Below are positions 6,543 through 14,881 of a stretch of 17,174 nucleotides of DNA, in pieces; within the stretch, counting starts at the first letter, position 1, and every line of letters begins with the position of its first letter. The DNA lies in contig JAESQH010000071.1 of NCBI GenBank assembly GCA_016765235.1, positions 8,039 to 25,212 of the forward strand, written 5' to 3'. The DNA is from Paracoccaceae bacterium. Lineage in GTDB: Bacteria; Pseudomonadota; Alphaproteobacteria; Rhodobacterales; Rhodobacteraceae. Below the pieces are notes generated by a model. It was not told the origin of the DNA, did no database searches, and saw nothing but the letters and a program-made list of their open reading frames with translations. Made by a program: the position numbers and the translations under genes.

Positions 6543-7445
6543 TTAACTCAAAAATATCCAGATCGGTAATGTTATACCGCTCAGCAGTGTCGATTGCGCG
6601 ATTATCGTTGCAACGCGCTCTCGGTCAGCCCCGAATGCGGAGGCCAACACATGTGCCGCCGATGCAGTTGGCAATGCGGCAAAAACCACTAGCGTTGCAA
6701 CCAGTGGGCCGTCAAACCCGAATACTTTCGCAAATATCAACACTATGGCAGGCAATGCTACCAGCTTCGTCGCATTCAAAATCGCGCTAAATGCGTCAAG
6801 CTTCGCCAAAGCTGTCCAATTCATTGTTGCACCGATGGAAAGTAGCGCAATCGGTATCGCCGCCTCAGCCAACATTTCAAGTGGCGCCATCAGCACAACC
6901 GGAACATTTTGGCCACTTACACCCACAAGAATGCCCGCAACGCTGGCAATCAGAAACGGGTTGCGTAAAACTTTTCCAAGCGTTGCCAGCTTGCCCAGAT
7001 TTCCCCCGCGCGACAACGCCGATACCGCGAAAATATTCGCAACCGGTACCGCCATACCAATTGTAATCGCCATTACGGCTGCATCAGCCCGCTGCGCCAC
7101 ACCAACTGCAACAAAAGCGATTGCGGTATTGAAGCGCCATGCCGTTTGCCAAGCCCCGGCAAAGTCTAAAAAAGAGCTGGGCCCGAAGCTACGACTGGTC
7201 CGGCCAAGTAGTAATCCACATAACATAATCGCCCAGACAGCCGGGCCAACCGTAAGTAAATCCGACGCCTCGATTGGGCGACTGGATGCAGCAACAAATA
7301 TAAGGGTCGGGAAAAGGATTTCGAAGTTTAATCTATCTAGTCCGAGCCACGCTTTTGCCGACAATCGCCCCCTTACTAAACCGCCCAATGCGATCAATAG
7401 GAAACTCGGCGTCAAGCCCGTCAGTATAGTTATAAAATCAGCCAT
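6543..7445 (-). CDS. AEC-family (auxin efflux carrier-like) transporter
   Basis: A 300-residue integral inner-membrane protein with about ten hydrophobic segments spread along its length. Family features are the N-terminal TPSFLLIALGGLVRG (12-26), the central RNPFLIASVAGILVG (161-175), LLSIGATMNW (201-210), and the C-terminal ALPTASAAHVLASAFGAD (257-274) followed by STLLSGITLPIW. AEC carriers of bacteria export or take up malonate, malate, amino acids or other small anions; the substrate here is unknown. I used the ATG at 7445 because the alternative GTG at 7502 would add a polar 19-residue tail in front of the usual first membrane segment. The ribosome site is weak. It is transcribed away from the type I secretion genes and probably stands alone. 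Confidence 0.88.
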   Translation of the reverse strand: MADFITILTGLTPSFLLIALGGLVRGRLSAKAWLGLDRLNFEILFPTLIFVAASSRPIEASDLLTVGPAVWAIMLCGLLLGRTSRSFGPSSFLDFAGAWQTAWRFNTAIAFVAVGVAQRADAAVMAITIGMAVPVANIFAVSALSRGGNLGKLATLGKVLRNPFLIASVAGILVGVSGQNVPVVLMAPLEMLAEAAIPIALLSIGATMNWTALAKLDAFSAILNATKLVALPAIVLIFAKVFGFDGPLVATLVVFAALPTASAAHVLASAFGADRERVATIIAQSTLLSGITLPIWIFLS

Positions 7446-7701
7446 CAACGCGCACCATATGACAGCGAATTGGGGTTTTCTATCGCTTTTTGATATGGGC
7501 ACGAACTTTGATTAAGGGATTGTCGTAGTGTGATTATTTCGAGTTAAAAACCTAGATTATAATCTCGCTGGTTGTGACAATTTACAAGATACCTTCTTCA
7601 CCACTCTTTAAGGTCGCTTTTTTCGAAATTCCCGATCGGTTTAACAAAATATTAGCTTTGATGACGTCTAGACTGGCAAAAGCCACAAATGGGTCAGATA
7701 C

Positions 7702-9408
7702 GTGCAAAAGAGTGAACTAAATGTCGAGTTGGGCCGCAATTACGGCCTCCTCTTTTCTATGGGGTTGTTCAGCGCGTTCGTAAATATACTGATGCTGACC
7801 GGCCCGATATTTATGCTTCAGGTCTATGACCGTGTGCTAGGAAGTGGCTCCGAAGAAACACTCTTGGCGCTGTTTATACTGGTCGCCACGCTATATGCTA
7901 TAATGGGACTTCTCGATTACATTCGCGGGCGAATCTCGGCGCGCGTGGGTGCTAGATTTCAGTCGGGTTTAGACAATCGTGTATTTGGCGCTCAGATTAG
8001 GCGCGCAATGCAGACGAATTCAAAATTTTCGAACCTTGCCGACCTCGAAGCAATCCAGCGGTTTTTTTCCTCGCCGCTAATATTTGCATTCTTCGACATT
8101 CCCTGGATCCCGATATTTATCGCCATAATTTTCATCTTCCACCCTTGGCTTGGATGGGCGGCCGTTGCGGGTGCTGCCGTACTAATTTTCGTGACGGTTT
8201 TAACCCAGCTCCTAACCAAACGGTCTGCCCACGAAGCAAACCGTGCCTCGGTCGAGGGTAACGTACTTTCAGAAGAAATCCGCAGCCAACGGGAATTGGT
8301 TCGAGGATTGGGAATGACGGAGTCAGCATTGCGGAAATGGCGCGGTGTCCGAAATGATGCACTTGCCAAGCAAATTCTTTTAAGCGACCGGACTGGCGGT
8401 TTTGCGACGTTTTCCAAATCTTTCAGGTTCCTACTACAATCGACAATGTTGGCACTGGGCGCGTACCTGACATTGCGAGGTGAAATCACCGCGGGTGCAA
8501 TGATCGCCGCATCAATTATGTTGGGCCGTGCCCTTTCACCGATTGAACAAGTAATTGGCCAGTGGCCAGCGGTGTTACGGACGCGACAGGGATGGAAATC
8601 GCTGAACGAACTTCTAGCCACTGTTCCAGAAACACACAGCCTTACCGCGTTGCCAAAACCACGCGCAGTATTGGAGGTTGAGCGCGCCAGCGTGATGCCA
8701 CCCGGTGCAACGGAACCCACCCTTAAAGGTATCAGTTTTAAACTTGGGCCCGGGAAAGTTTTAGGCGTTATTGGGCAAAGCGCCTCGGGCAAGTCCAGCC
8801 TTGCGCGGATTTTAACGGGTATTTGGCATCCAGTGTCTGGCAAAGTGCGGCTTGATGGAGCTACACTTGACCAGTTTGGCTCAGATAAACTCGGACGGCA
8901 TATCGGATATTTACCGCAAGATGTGACCCTTTTCAGCGCCACCATCGCAGACAATATCGCGCGCCTGTCACCTGACTCTAGTTCCGCAGATATTGTGGCA
9001 GCCGCGAAGATGGCGGGCGCACACGAGATGATCCTGCACCTTCCAAAGGGGTACAACACCATGGTGAATGCCCAAGGTGGCACACTGTCTGGCGGACAAA
9101 AGCAACGTATTGGTCTGGCAAGGGCGATGTTTAAACAACCCGTCATTTTGGTTCTGGATGAACCAAACTCAAACTTGGATAATGCGGGAACTTTGGCGCT
9201 AAACGCGGCGATTCGGGCGATAAGATTGACAGGTGGGTCGGTTATCATCATGGCACATAGGCCAGCGGCCCTCGCAGAATGTGATTTGGTCCTAGTTCTT
9301 GAGAACGGGGAAGTGAAAGCCTTTGGGCCACGAGACACCGTTCTGAAAACACAGTTGAAAAATTACGTACAAGTTGTGGAGAATATTCATTCCGAGGCTG
9401 GAAAATGA
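7702..9408 (+). CDS. Type I secretion ABC transporter ATPase/permease (PrsD/AprD type)
   Basis: A 568-residue half-transporter with a membrane domain followed by an ATPase domain, the inner-membrane motor of a type I secretion system. The membrane domain has the family signature MLTGPIFMLQVYDRVLGSGS (31-50) and helices to about 285. The nucleotide-binding domain carries Walker A GQSASGKSS (358-366), LPQD in the Q-loop (404-407), the ABC signature LSGGQ (462-466), Walker B VILVLDE (481-487) and the switch His519 (MAHR). There is no N-terminal C39 peptidase domain, so the substrate would have an uncleaved C-terminal signal, as in RTX proteins and proteases. The start is a GTG at 7702 with only a weak ribosome site. 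The stop overlaps the adaptor start by ATGA. No substrate is seen nearby. Confidence 0.95.
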   Translation: MQKSELNVELGRNYGLLFSMGLFSAFVNILMLTGPIFMLQVYDRVLGSGSEETLLALFILVATLYAIMGLLDYIRGRISARVGARFQSGLDNRVFGAQIRRAMQTNSKFSNLADLEAIQRFFSSPLIFAFFDIPWIPIFIAIIFIFHPWLGWAAVAGAAVLIFVTVLTQLLTKRSAHEANRASVEGNVLSEEIRSQRELVRGLGMTESALRKWRGVRNDALAKQILLSDRTGGFATFSKSFRFLLQSTMLALGAYLTLRGEITAGAMIAASIMLGRALSPIEQVIGQWPAVLRTRQGWKSLNELLATVPETHSLTALPKPRAVLEVERASVMPPGATEPTLKGISFKLGPGKVLGVIGQSASGKSSLARILTGIWHPVSGKVRLDGATLDQFGSDKLGRHIGYLPQDVTLFSATIADNIARLSPDSSSADIVAAAKMAGAHEMILHLPKGYNTMVNAQGGTLSGGQKQRIGLARAMFKQPVILVLDEPNSNLDNAGTLALNAAIRAIRLTGGSVIIMAHRPAALAECDLVLVLENGEVKAFGPRDTVLKTQLKNYVQVVENIHSEAGK

Positions 9409-10715
9409 ATAAAACTGTCAACCCAAAAGAATGGCGCGCGACGGGGTTGGTATGTTCTGGTTTCCTCACGCTCGTAGTTCTTGTTGGTGGTATCGGGTCT
9501 TGGGCGTATTTCGCGCAACTTGCAGGAGCGATCGTTGCCACTGGCCTGATTGAAGTGGAATCAAACCGGCAAATCGTCCAACATCCTGAAGGCGGTATCG
9601 TCAGCGAAATTCTGATCGACGATGGTGATCTGGTTGAAGAAGGTGACATTCTTCTACGACTTGACGATACTTTATTAAGATCGGAACTCGCTATTGTTAA
9701 AGGTCAACTGTTTGAACATATGGCCCGAAGCGCGCGTCTGTCAGCAGAAAGAGACAACAGTGCAGTCGTTGTGTTTAGTGACGAACTCATTGCAATTGCC
9801 AGAGGCAGGCCGATGGTTCAAGATATTTTGGACGGTCAATTAAGATTGTTCGCCGCGCGGAATACGGCGCTTAAAGAAGAAGCGTCGGGTTTGCTGGAAC
9901 AAATAAATCAGGTTTATGAACGTATAGCGGGGCTGAAAGCAAAAGTGGCCGCGACTAAACGGCAACGTGAATTAATTCAGGCCGAATTAGCCGACCAATT
10001 AGCTCTGTTTACCAAGGGGTTGACGCAAATTAGTCAAGTCCGAAGTTTGCAACGCGAAGAAGCCAACTTAAGTGGCCAGATTGGCGGATTGAATGCGAAT
10101 ATAGCACAAGCGCGTGGCCAGATCGCGGGATACAAGATTGAGATCGCGCGCCTTAAATCCGAAAACCGTGAAGCAGCCATCACCACGCTTAGAGATTTGC
10201 GATATAACGAAGTCGAATTACGGGAGCGTCGGTCGGCCTTGATGGAGCGCCTTTCGCGCTTCGATATTCGCGCCCCCAAATCAGGCGTTATCTATGGTTT
10301 ACAAGTGCACGCTGTGCGCTCGGTTGTTGCGAAAGCAGAAACTCTGCTATTTATTGTTCCACAAGATACTTCGCTAATAACGACAGCAAGAATCGCTGCC
10401 TCAGACATTGATCAAGTCGATATCGGACAATCCGGGACACTTAGGTTTTCAGCATTTGATACGCGCACAACACCCGAAATAAACGGGACGGTGACCAAGA
10501 TATCCGCTGATATTTTCACCGACGAGGCAACCGGTGCCGCGTTCTTTATGATCGAACTGGCGCCGAATGAAGGTGAAATCGCCAAACTCGAGGGCAAGAC
10601 GCTTTTGCCTGGAATGCCTGTTGAGGTTTTTATCAGGACTGAAGTTCGCACACCATGGCAATATTTTATTAACCCGCTCTCGGGGTATTTTAACAGGGCA
10701 TTTCGGGAGAGTTAG
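9405..10715 (+). CDS. HlyD-family type I secretion membrane-fusion protein (PrsE type)
   Basis: A 436-residue periplasmic adaptor that joins the inner-membrane ABC transporter to an outer-membrane TolC-type channel. After a short cytoplasmic tail there is one membrane segment (about 14-37). It is followed by the first half of the lipoyl domain (IVATGLIEVESNRQIVQHPE, then the biotinyl-lipoyl-like stretch to about 88), a long alpha-helical hairpin (about 93-285, rich in Q, E, L and R), the second lipoyl half (RFDIRAPKSGVIYGL) and a beta-barrel. The C-terminus GMPVEVFIRTEVRTPWQYFI is typical of HlyD/PrsE proteins. The ATG overlaps the stop of the ABC gene by 4 bases, so the two are co-translated. 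A TolC homologue must be encoded elsewhere. Confidence 0.95.
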   Translation: MNKTVNPKEWRATGLVCSGFLTLVVLVGGIGSWAYFAQLAGAIVATGLIEVESNRQIVQHPEGGIVSEILIDDGDLVEEGDILLRLDDTLLRSELAIVKGQLFEHMARSARLSAERDNSAVVVFSDELIAIARGRPMVQDILDGQLRLFAARNTALKEEASGLLEQINQVYERIAGLKAKVAATKRQRELIQAELADQLALFTKGLTQISQVRSLQREEANLSGQIGGLNANIAQARGQIAGYKIEIARLKSENREAAITTLRDLRYNEVELRERRSALMERLSRFDIRAPKSGVIYGLQVHAVRSVVAKAETLLFIVPQDTSLITTARIAASDIDQVDIGQSGTLRFSAFDTRTTPEINGTVTKISADIFTDEATGAAFFMIELAPNEGEIAKLEGKTLLPGMPVEVFIRTEVRTPWQYFINPLSGYFNRAFRES

Positions 10716-10909
10716 GTTCTCACCGCAATAAACAAAACAACACATATCGAATTTACGTCATTAGGGCCAAATTGTCGGCTTGAAGCACAACCTTTACTTT
10801 CCCCGAGAGTTGATGTAAAAGAATCATGTGCTATTTAGAGTTGCTCGGGTATTTTTGTGGGCAGCTGGTTGATGGCACTCCATATCGGTGGCGGGGCGTA
10901 TTTTGGTAA

Positions 10910-10927
10910 AGTGCAATATTATGCACT
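10910..10927. promoter_or_regulatory. AGTGCA-N6-TGCACT dyad upstream of the tadG-like gene
   Basis: AGTGCA (10910-10915) and its reverse complement TGCACT (10922-10927) flank the 6-base AT-only centre ATATTA, about 83 bases before the tadG-like ATG. The rest of the 294-base gap between the adaptor gene and tadG holds no convincing gene or terminator. The symmetry and position fit an operator or activator site, but the regulator is unknown. Confidence 0.3.
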
Positions 10928-11009
10928 CGAGTATATGGTCTGTGTTTGATGTGTTTTGTATATCCCGTATTGAATCGAGAATATTCGAACCAGCCCCTTT
11001 GGAGGGATC

Positions 11010-12419
11010 ATGCGCGATTCTAAGCTAAAACAGTTTCTAGAGAACGACGACGGGGCAATTACGGCGTTCGTAGTTGCCATGTTCCTGACCATGGTCGTGG
11101 GCGGTGGTATGGGTGTCGATTTCATGCGCCACGAAGCAGAACGTTCTGCGTTACAGGATGCTCTGGACCGCGGCGTTCTTGCAGCAGCATCCTACGAGGT
11201 TGCCGATTATGAAATTTTTGCGAACGTCACAATCGATCTAGAACAGCGCGTAATTTCATACGTCGAATCCAGCGATATATTGAGAAACAGAAACCCTAAT
11301 ATAGTTGTTACAACGAATATATCCGAGCTTTCGCGGCAAGTAACGGCTGACGCAAGTTATGAAATAAATACGTTTTTCCTAAAATTGATCGGTATTTCGA
11401 CGCTGCCGGTTGTGGCGCGCGCAACCGCGATCAGCTCGATCAATGAAGTCGAAATTTCGCTAATCCTGGATAATTCTGGCTCGATGGGCGGGCAAAAAAT
11501 TCAAGATCTGAAGGATGCTGCAAGCACCTTTATTGATCTGGTTCTAAATGATAATACGGCAGCGCACACAACAGTATCTTTGGTCCCGTTTGCGGCACAG
11601 GTTAATGCCGGACCGGTTCTTGCTGCGGAATACAATTTGGCAGAATGGCAGAATTATTCTTGGTGCTTCGAATTCGGCTCTGCAGATTATACCACGACGT
11701 CGCTATCTCAATCCACTTTGTTTCAGCAAGAACAGAATTATTATAGAGGCAACAGAGGCACAAGCGAATGCCCTGCATCTACAATAATACCATTTTCCAA
11801 TAATCCCACAGTGCTTAAAACCGCAATTAGTAATATGAATGCGGGCGGGTACACGGCAACTTATGCGGGTATGAAATGGGGCGCGGCATTGCTCGATCCA
11901 GTTGCTCAACCCGTCGTTACATCATTGATTGCACGTGGTGTAGTCGATCCCATTTTTGAGGGAAGACCCCTTGCTTGGGATGGCCCAGGCCTGAAATTTA
12001 TCATCTTGATGACCGATGGAGCCAACACGACCCACAGACGCATCCGACCGAAATATTACAACCGCGAGGGAACAGCTAGCTGGAGATCGCAAGCGAACGC
12101 TGATTATTGGAACGGCAGATCGTGCAGTAGACGACGGGGGTGCTATACTGAAACTGTGACGAACTCCACGACCGGCGACAATAGACTGGATGCAATTTGC
12201 TCCTCTGCAAAAGCGCCGATCCCTGGTGGCTCATTGCAAAGTCAGCGTATTATTGTTTACACGATTGGGTTTGACGTATCCGCTGGGTCAAACCCATATG
12301 TAAAAATGCGCGATTGCGCTTCATCTGCCTCCAGATTCTATCATGTTGGAACTGCCGATTTAACCGCCGCATTTGTTCAAATTGCAAAATCCATAAACAA
12401 ATTGAAACTGTCTGACTGA
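11010..12419 (+). CDS. tadG: TadG-like pilus-assembly protein with von Willebrand factor A domain
   Basis: A 469-residue TadG-type protein. The N-terminus has a DDGAITAFVVAMFLTMVVGG membrane anchor (about 13-36), the TadG/TadE entry motif. The remainder is predicted periplasmic and contains a VWA domain with an intact metal-ion site: DNSGS (154-158), Thr282 in a GGYTATYAGMKWG block, and LMTDGANT (333-340). Six cysteines (219, 254, 372, 378, 397, 436) could form three disulfides. The C-terminal YTIGFDVSAG to FVQIAKSINKLKLSD block is typical of alphaproteobacterial TadG. TadG belongs to the Flp/tight-adherence pilus machinery, where its role is poorly known. A GGAGGG ribosome site lies 3 bases before the ATG. 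The stop overlaps the next start by one base (TGATG). No other tad-core genes are in the window. Confidence 0.9.
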   Translation: MRDSKLKQFLENDDGAITAFVVAMFLTMVVGGGMGVDFMRHEAERSALQDALDRGVLAAASYEVADYEIFANVTIDLEQRVISYVESSDILRNRNPNIVVTTNISELSRQVTADASYEINTFFLKLIGISTLPVVARATAISSINEVEISLILDNSGSMGGQKIQDLKDAASTFIDLVLNDNTAAHTTVSLVPFAAQVNAGPVLAAEYNLAEWQNYSWCFEFGSADYTTTSLSQSTLFQQEQNYYRGNRGTSECPASTIIPFSNNPTVLKTAISNMNAGGYTATYAGMKWGAALLDPVAQPVVTSLIARGVVDPIFEGRPLAWDGPGLKFIILMTDGANTTHRRIRPKYYNREGTASWRSQANADYWNGRSCSRRRGCYTETVTNSTTGDNRLDAICSSAKAPIPGGSLQSQRIIVYTIGFDVSAGSNPYVKMRDCASSASRFYHVGTADLTAAFVQIAKSINKLKLSD

Positions 12420-12955
12420 TGACATTATTTAAAAACATATATTCGAAGTTACTAGAGTTTCGGGGCGCAAACTCTGGCGCAGCCACGGTCGAATTCGTTA
12501 TGATTTTCCCCATGATATTGTGGCTGGTTTTTTCAACATTCGAACTTGGTTGGCTTACGACCAGACAGATGATGCTTTCTCGGGGGTTAAATTTAACCAT
12601 CCGCGACCTGCGCCTTGATAAAATCCCAGACCCAACACACGCTAAGCTAAAGCAGCTAGTATGTGAACGGTCGCTCGTTTTGCGCAATTGCCTGACGTCT
12701 GTTTACATCGAACTTGTTCCACTCACGCTCGCGTCCGGAATCCCAAAGACTTCGGGAACTTGTGTTGATCGAACCGGTGTAATCGTTCCAGTCGAGAATT
12801 TCTCAGCAGGGACACAGGAAGATATAATGTTCGTGCGCGCTTGCGTTATCGTTGATCTTATGTTGCCGGGAATGGGTATTGCTGCGCAACTGACGAGAGA
12901 CCCAACTGGCGGGTATGTTATGATGGCGTCTTCAGCATTCAAAAGGGAGCCTTGA
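12419..12955 (+). CDS. tadE: TadE-like pseudopilin
   Basis: A 178-residue protein with a TadE domain. After a basic, cytoplasmic start comes SGAATVEFVMIF (19-30), which matches a type IVb prepilin-peptidase site: Gly20 followed by Glu at mature position +5, leading into a hydrophobic helix (about 22-45). The remainder is predicted periplasmic and has several cysteines. TadE and TadF are processed as pseudopilins by TadV in Aggregatibacter, so a similar fate is likely here. The ATG overlaps the tadG stop by one base, and no good ribosome site is seen, so translation is probably coupled. The next gene starts 4 bases after its stop. Confidence 0.87.
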   Translation: MTLFKNIYSKLLEFRGANSGAATVEFVMIFPMILWLVFSTFELGWLTTRQMMLSRGLNLTIRDLRLDKIPDPTHAKLKQLVCERSLVLRNCLTSVYIELVPLTLASGIPKTSGTCVDRTGVIVPVENFSAGTQEDIMFVRACVIVDLMLPGMGIAAQLTRDPTGGYVMMASSAFKREP

Positions 12956-12959
12956 TACA

Positions 12960-13523
12960 ATGATTTCCCTTTTGAAGACAAAAATAAACGAATTCCGTAA
13001 AGATGATGGTGGAACGGCAACGATTGAGTTTGTTCTCTGGTTTCCGCTTTTAATGTTTTGGATATTAGGGATTGTTGTATTCTTTGATGCGTTCAAATCG
13101 CGCGGTGCACTAATATCTGCGAATACGATCGTCGCTGACATCATATCTAGGAACAGTGAAATAGACGCAGATTACTTAGATCTACTCCAACTGCTGCAGG
13201 CATCTCTCTTACCCAAAACTTCCGGCAGTGGCCTGAGAATTAGCAGTATATTGTACACCGTGGACCCGAACATATTGAACGACCCGGGCACCTACACCGT
13301 CCAATGGTCCGCAGTAGCGGGTGGCGCAACAATCGTACTGGAAGACAAAAATATTCTGATTACTGATCTTCCAGATATGTACAGTAGCGAAACGATACTA
13401 CTAATTGATTCATTCGTTCCGTACGTGCCGATGACCCGCTATGTAGGTATGACTGTTACCACTCTACGAAGAACAATCGCAATAAGCCCGCGATATGACT
13501 CCAGAGTTGTTTGGGTCTACTAG
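12960..13523 (+). CDS. Second TadE/TadF-like pseudopilin
   Basis: A 187-residue protein with the same layout as its upstream neighbour: a charged N-terminus ending in DDGG (15-18), then TATIEFVLWFPL (19-30) and a hydrophobic helix to about 45. Gly18 with Glu at +5 again fits a prepilin-peptidase cleavage site. The rest is predicted periplasmic, has no cysteine and lacks other recognisable domains. It could correspond to TadF or to a second TadE; the two are too alike in this region to tell. GGGAG about 10 bases before the ATG is a usable ribosome site, and the gene lies 4 bases after tadE, completing a three-gene operon. The 147 bases between its stop and the insertion sequence hold no gene that I can support. 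Confidence 0.84.
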   Translation: MISLLKTKINEFRKDDGGTATIEFVLWFPLLMFWILGIVVFFDAFKSRGALISANTIVADIISRNSEIDADYLDLLQLLQASLLPKTSGSGLRISSILYTVDPNILNDPGTYTVQWSAVAGGATIVLEDKNILITDLPDMYSSETILLIDSFVPYVPMTRYVGMTVTTLRRTIAISPRYDSRVVWVY

Positions 13524-13670
13524 CGTCTTGCTGCAAGGATCAACCAACAAGTGCTAACAAGCTCTGTCCCCTGTCCGCGGGTACGTTTAACACCGCATAT
13601 GTTCTACGCATCCCGTCGCTAAGAAATTGCGAAAAGCGATATGGTACTCCCCCCAAAAATTGGTGGTGAT

Positions 13671-13692
13671 GGATTCAGTCGGTCATTGCAAC
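13671..13692 (+). repeat. Left terminal inverted repeat of the IS30-family element
   Basis: The sequence starts GGATTCAGTCGGTCATTGCA and runs 22 bases. It is an exact reverse complement of 14859-14880. Counting the neighbouring GAT (13668-13670) and ATC (14881-14883), the perfect match is 25 bases. The transposase stop codon (13683-13685) lies inside this repeat, as is common in compact insertion sequences. Confidence 0.92.
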
Positions 13693-14821
13693 ACTTCGTT
13701 CAACTTATAAGTCGGCGTTATAAATCCCAAGGTTTTTCTGGGGCAGGTATTTAAGTGTACTGCGATTTAGTTAAGTTCTGCCTGGGAACAGCCTGATAGG
13801 CAGCTACCCTTAGGGAAATACTGCCGCAGCAGGCCATTGGTGTTTTCATTGGTGCCTCGCTACCACGGGCTGCTCGGGTCGCAAAAATGCACATCCATAT
13901 TTGTGGACACCGAAAATTTCTGGTGTGTAGCCATTTCGGTGCCCCGGTCCCTTGTAAGGCTTTGCTTCAAAAGCGCCGGCAATTTCACCATTTGTCGCGA
14001 CAGCGCAGATACAACGCCCTCAGTCTTCTTGCCATCAACTTTGACTAAGATTGTAAACCGTGATTGTCGTTCGTCCACAGTGGCGATGTAGCTGTTTTTT
14101 GAACCACAAATCAGATCACCTTCACAATGTCTTGGGATAGCGCGATCTTCAACGTAGGCAGGTTTTTCTCTAATCGAAACGCCTGCAATAATTTGTTGCC
14201 CAGTGGCGGGCTTGTGCTTTTTGGCCTGCCTGAATTTGCGTTGTGTTCGCAGACGATTGCGGAGTTCTTTACAAAACAAGCCACGCGTTTGTATAAACAG
14301 GCTTTTGTAAATCGTTTCACGAGACATGCGCAGACCTTCATCATCAGGATATGTCAGTTTTAGCCACCCGGAAATCTGTTCAGGAGACCAATTCGCGTTC
14401 AACTTAGCAGCAACCAACCTTTTTAACCTTATATTTTGTGCAAGCAGGCAGGGCTTTGGTCGCTTGGCGCGTTTCCATGCGGATTTGTCGGCAACGGTAG
14501 CACGGTATCGTTGGGTGCCTCCATTCTTGTTCATCTCGCGGCTTATGTTTAGGGGCTATGCTGCAAAAAACCGGCAATAGATCGCAGGCTACGCCCCCTT
14601 GCCAAATCCCTCGAAATCTCCTCGCGCTCTTCCAACGACAGTGATTTCAAGCAACGCCTGCGCTGGCGAGATTGAATGCCACCGTGGTATTGCAGGTAGG
14701 AATTTACCGTCGCTGGCGGCTTCTCTATGGCACGGGAAATTATTGCCATCGGAGTGCCGTTTTCCCACTCCCGCCAAATAACGGCTTTCTACTGGTCGTC
14801 CATAAGTGCTGATTTTTGCAT
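13683..14821 (-). pseudogene. IS30-family transposase, multiply disrupted
   Basis: Reading from the ATG at 14821-14819 (MQKSALMDDQ) gives an IS30 transposase of about 380 codons. It is broken by TAG at 14789-14791 (codon 11) and by TAA at 14549-14551. Just after that TAA a one-base deletion shifts the frame before SREMNKNGG. Further stops are TAG at 13860-13862 (in SPW-stop-RGTNENTNG, where IS30 proteins have Gln) and TAA at 13767-13769 near ELN-stop-IA. The total length, 1139 bases, is one short of 380 codons, which agrees with a single deletion. Still readable are the N-terminal helix-turn-helix (SLEEREEISRDLARGRSLRS), the first catalytic Asp in EGDLICGSKNSYIA, Asp in LTRDRGTEMA and Glu in RGTNENTNGLLRQYFPKG. 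The DDE residues themselves are kept; the protein is lost. Confidence 0.93.
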
Positions 14822-14858
14822 ACACCGTATCCTCAAAAAAATTAGATATACATGGTGG

Positions 14859-14880
14859 GTTGCAATGACCGACTGAATCC
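14859..14880 (-). repeat. Right terminal inverted repeat of the IS30-family element
   Basis: This is the exact reverse complement of the left repeat at 13671-13692, ending GACTGAATCC at 14880. It lies 37 bases upstream of the transposase start and immediately before the truncated LacI-family gene. A TTGCAA at 14860-14865 could act as an outward -35 element toward the downstream genes, but no good -10 follows at the right distance. Confidence 0.92.
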
Positions 14881-14881
14881 A

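Larger units (their letters stand above)
13671..14880 (-). mobile_element. IS30-family insertion sequence, about 1.2 kb, inactive
   Basis: The element is bounded by matching inverted repeats at 13671-13692 and 14859-14880, and its only gene is a minus-strand IS30-type transposase. The 1210-base size fits IS30 members. An AT dinucleotide borders both ends (13669-13670 and 14881-14882). It could be a 2-base target duplication, or part of a longer inverted repeat, because the outer three bases also match in inverted sense. The transposase has four premature stops and one frameshift, so the copy cannot move by itself, although intact ends could be mobilised by a related active copy. It separates the tad-like genes from a truncated LacI-family gene. 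Confidence 0.92.

Noticed and set aside
6745..7515. A 256-codon + strand frame opposite the AEC transporter
   Set aside because: It is a mirror of a well-supported membrane transporter, with low-complexity Ala/Ser/Lys-rich composition and no ribosome site.
7992..9338. A 448-codon minus-strand frame inside the ABC transporter gene
   Set aside because: The opposite strand encodes a complete ABC ATPase/permease with all motifs. The antisense product is Ser/Arg/Pro-rich with no family resemblance.
14816..14850. Outward promoter in the insertion-sequence end (TTGCAT at 14816 with TAGATA at 14843)
   Set aside because: The spacer would be 21 bases, well beyond the usual 16-18, so I do not annotate it.
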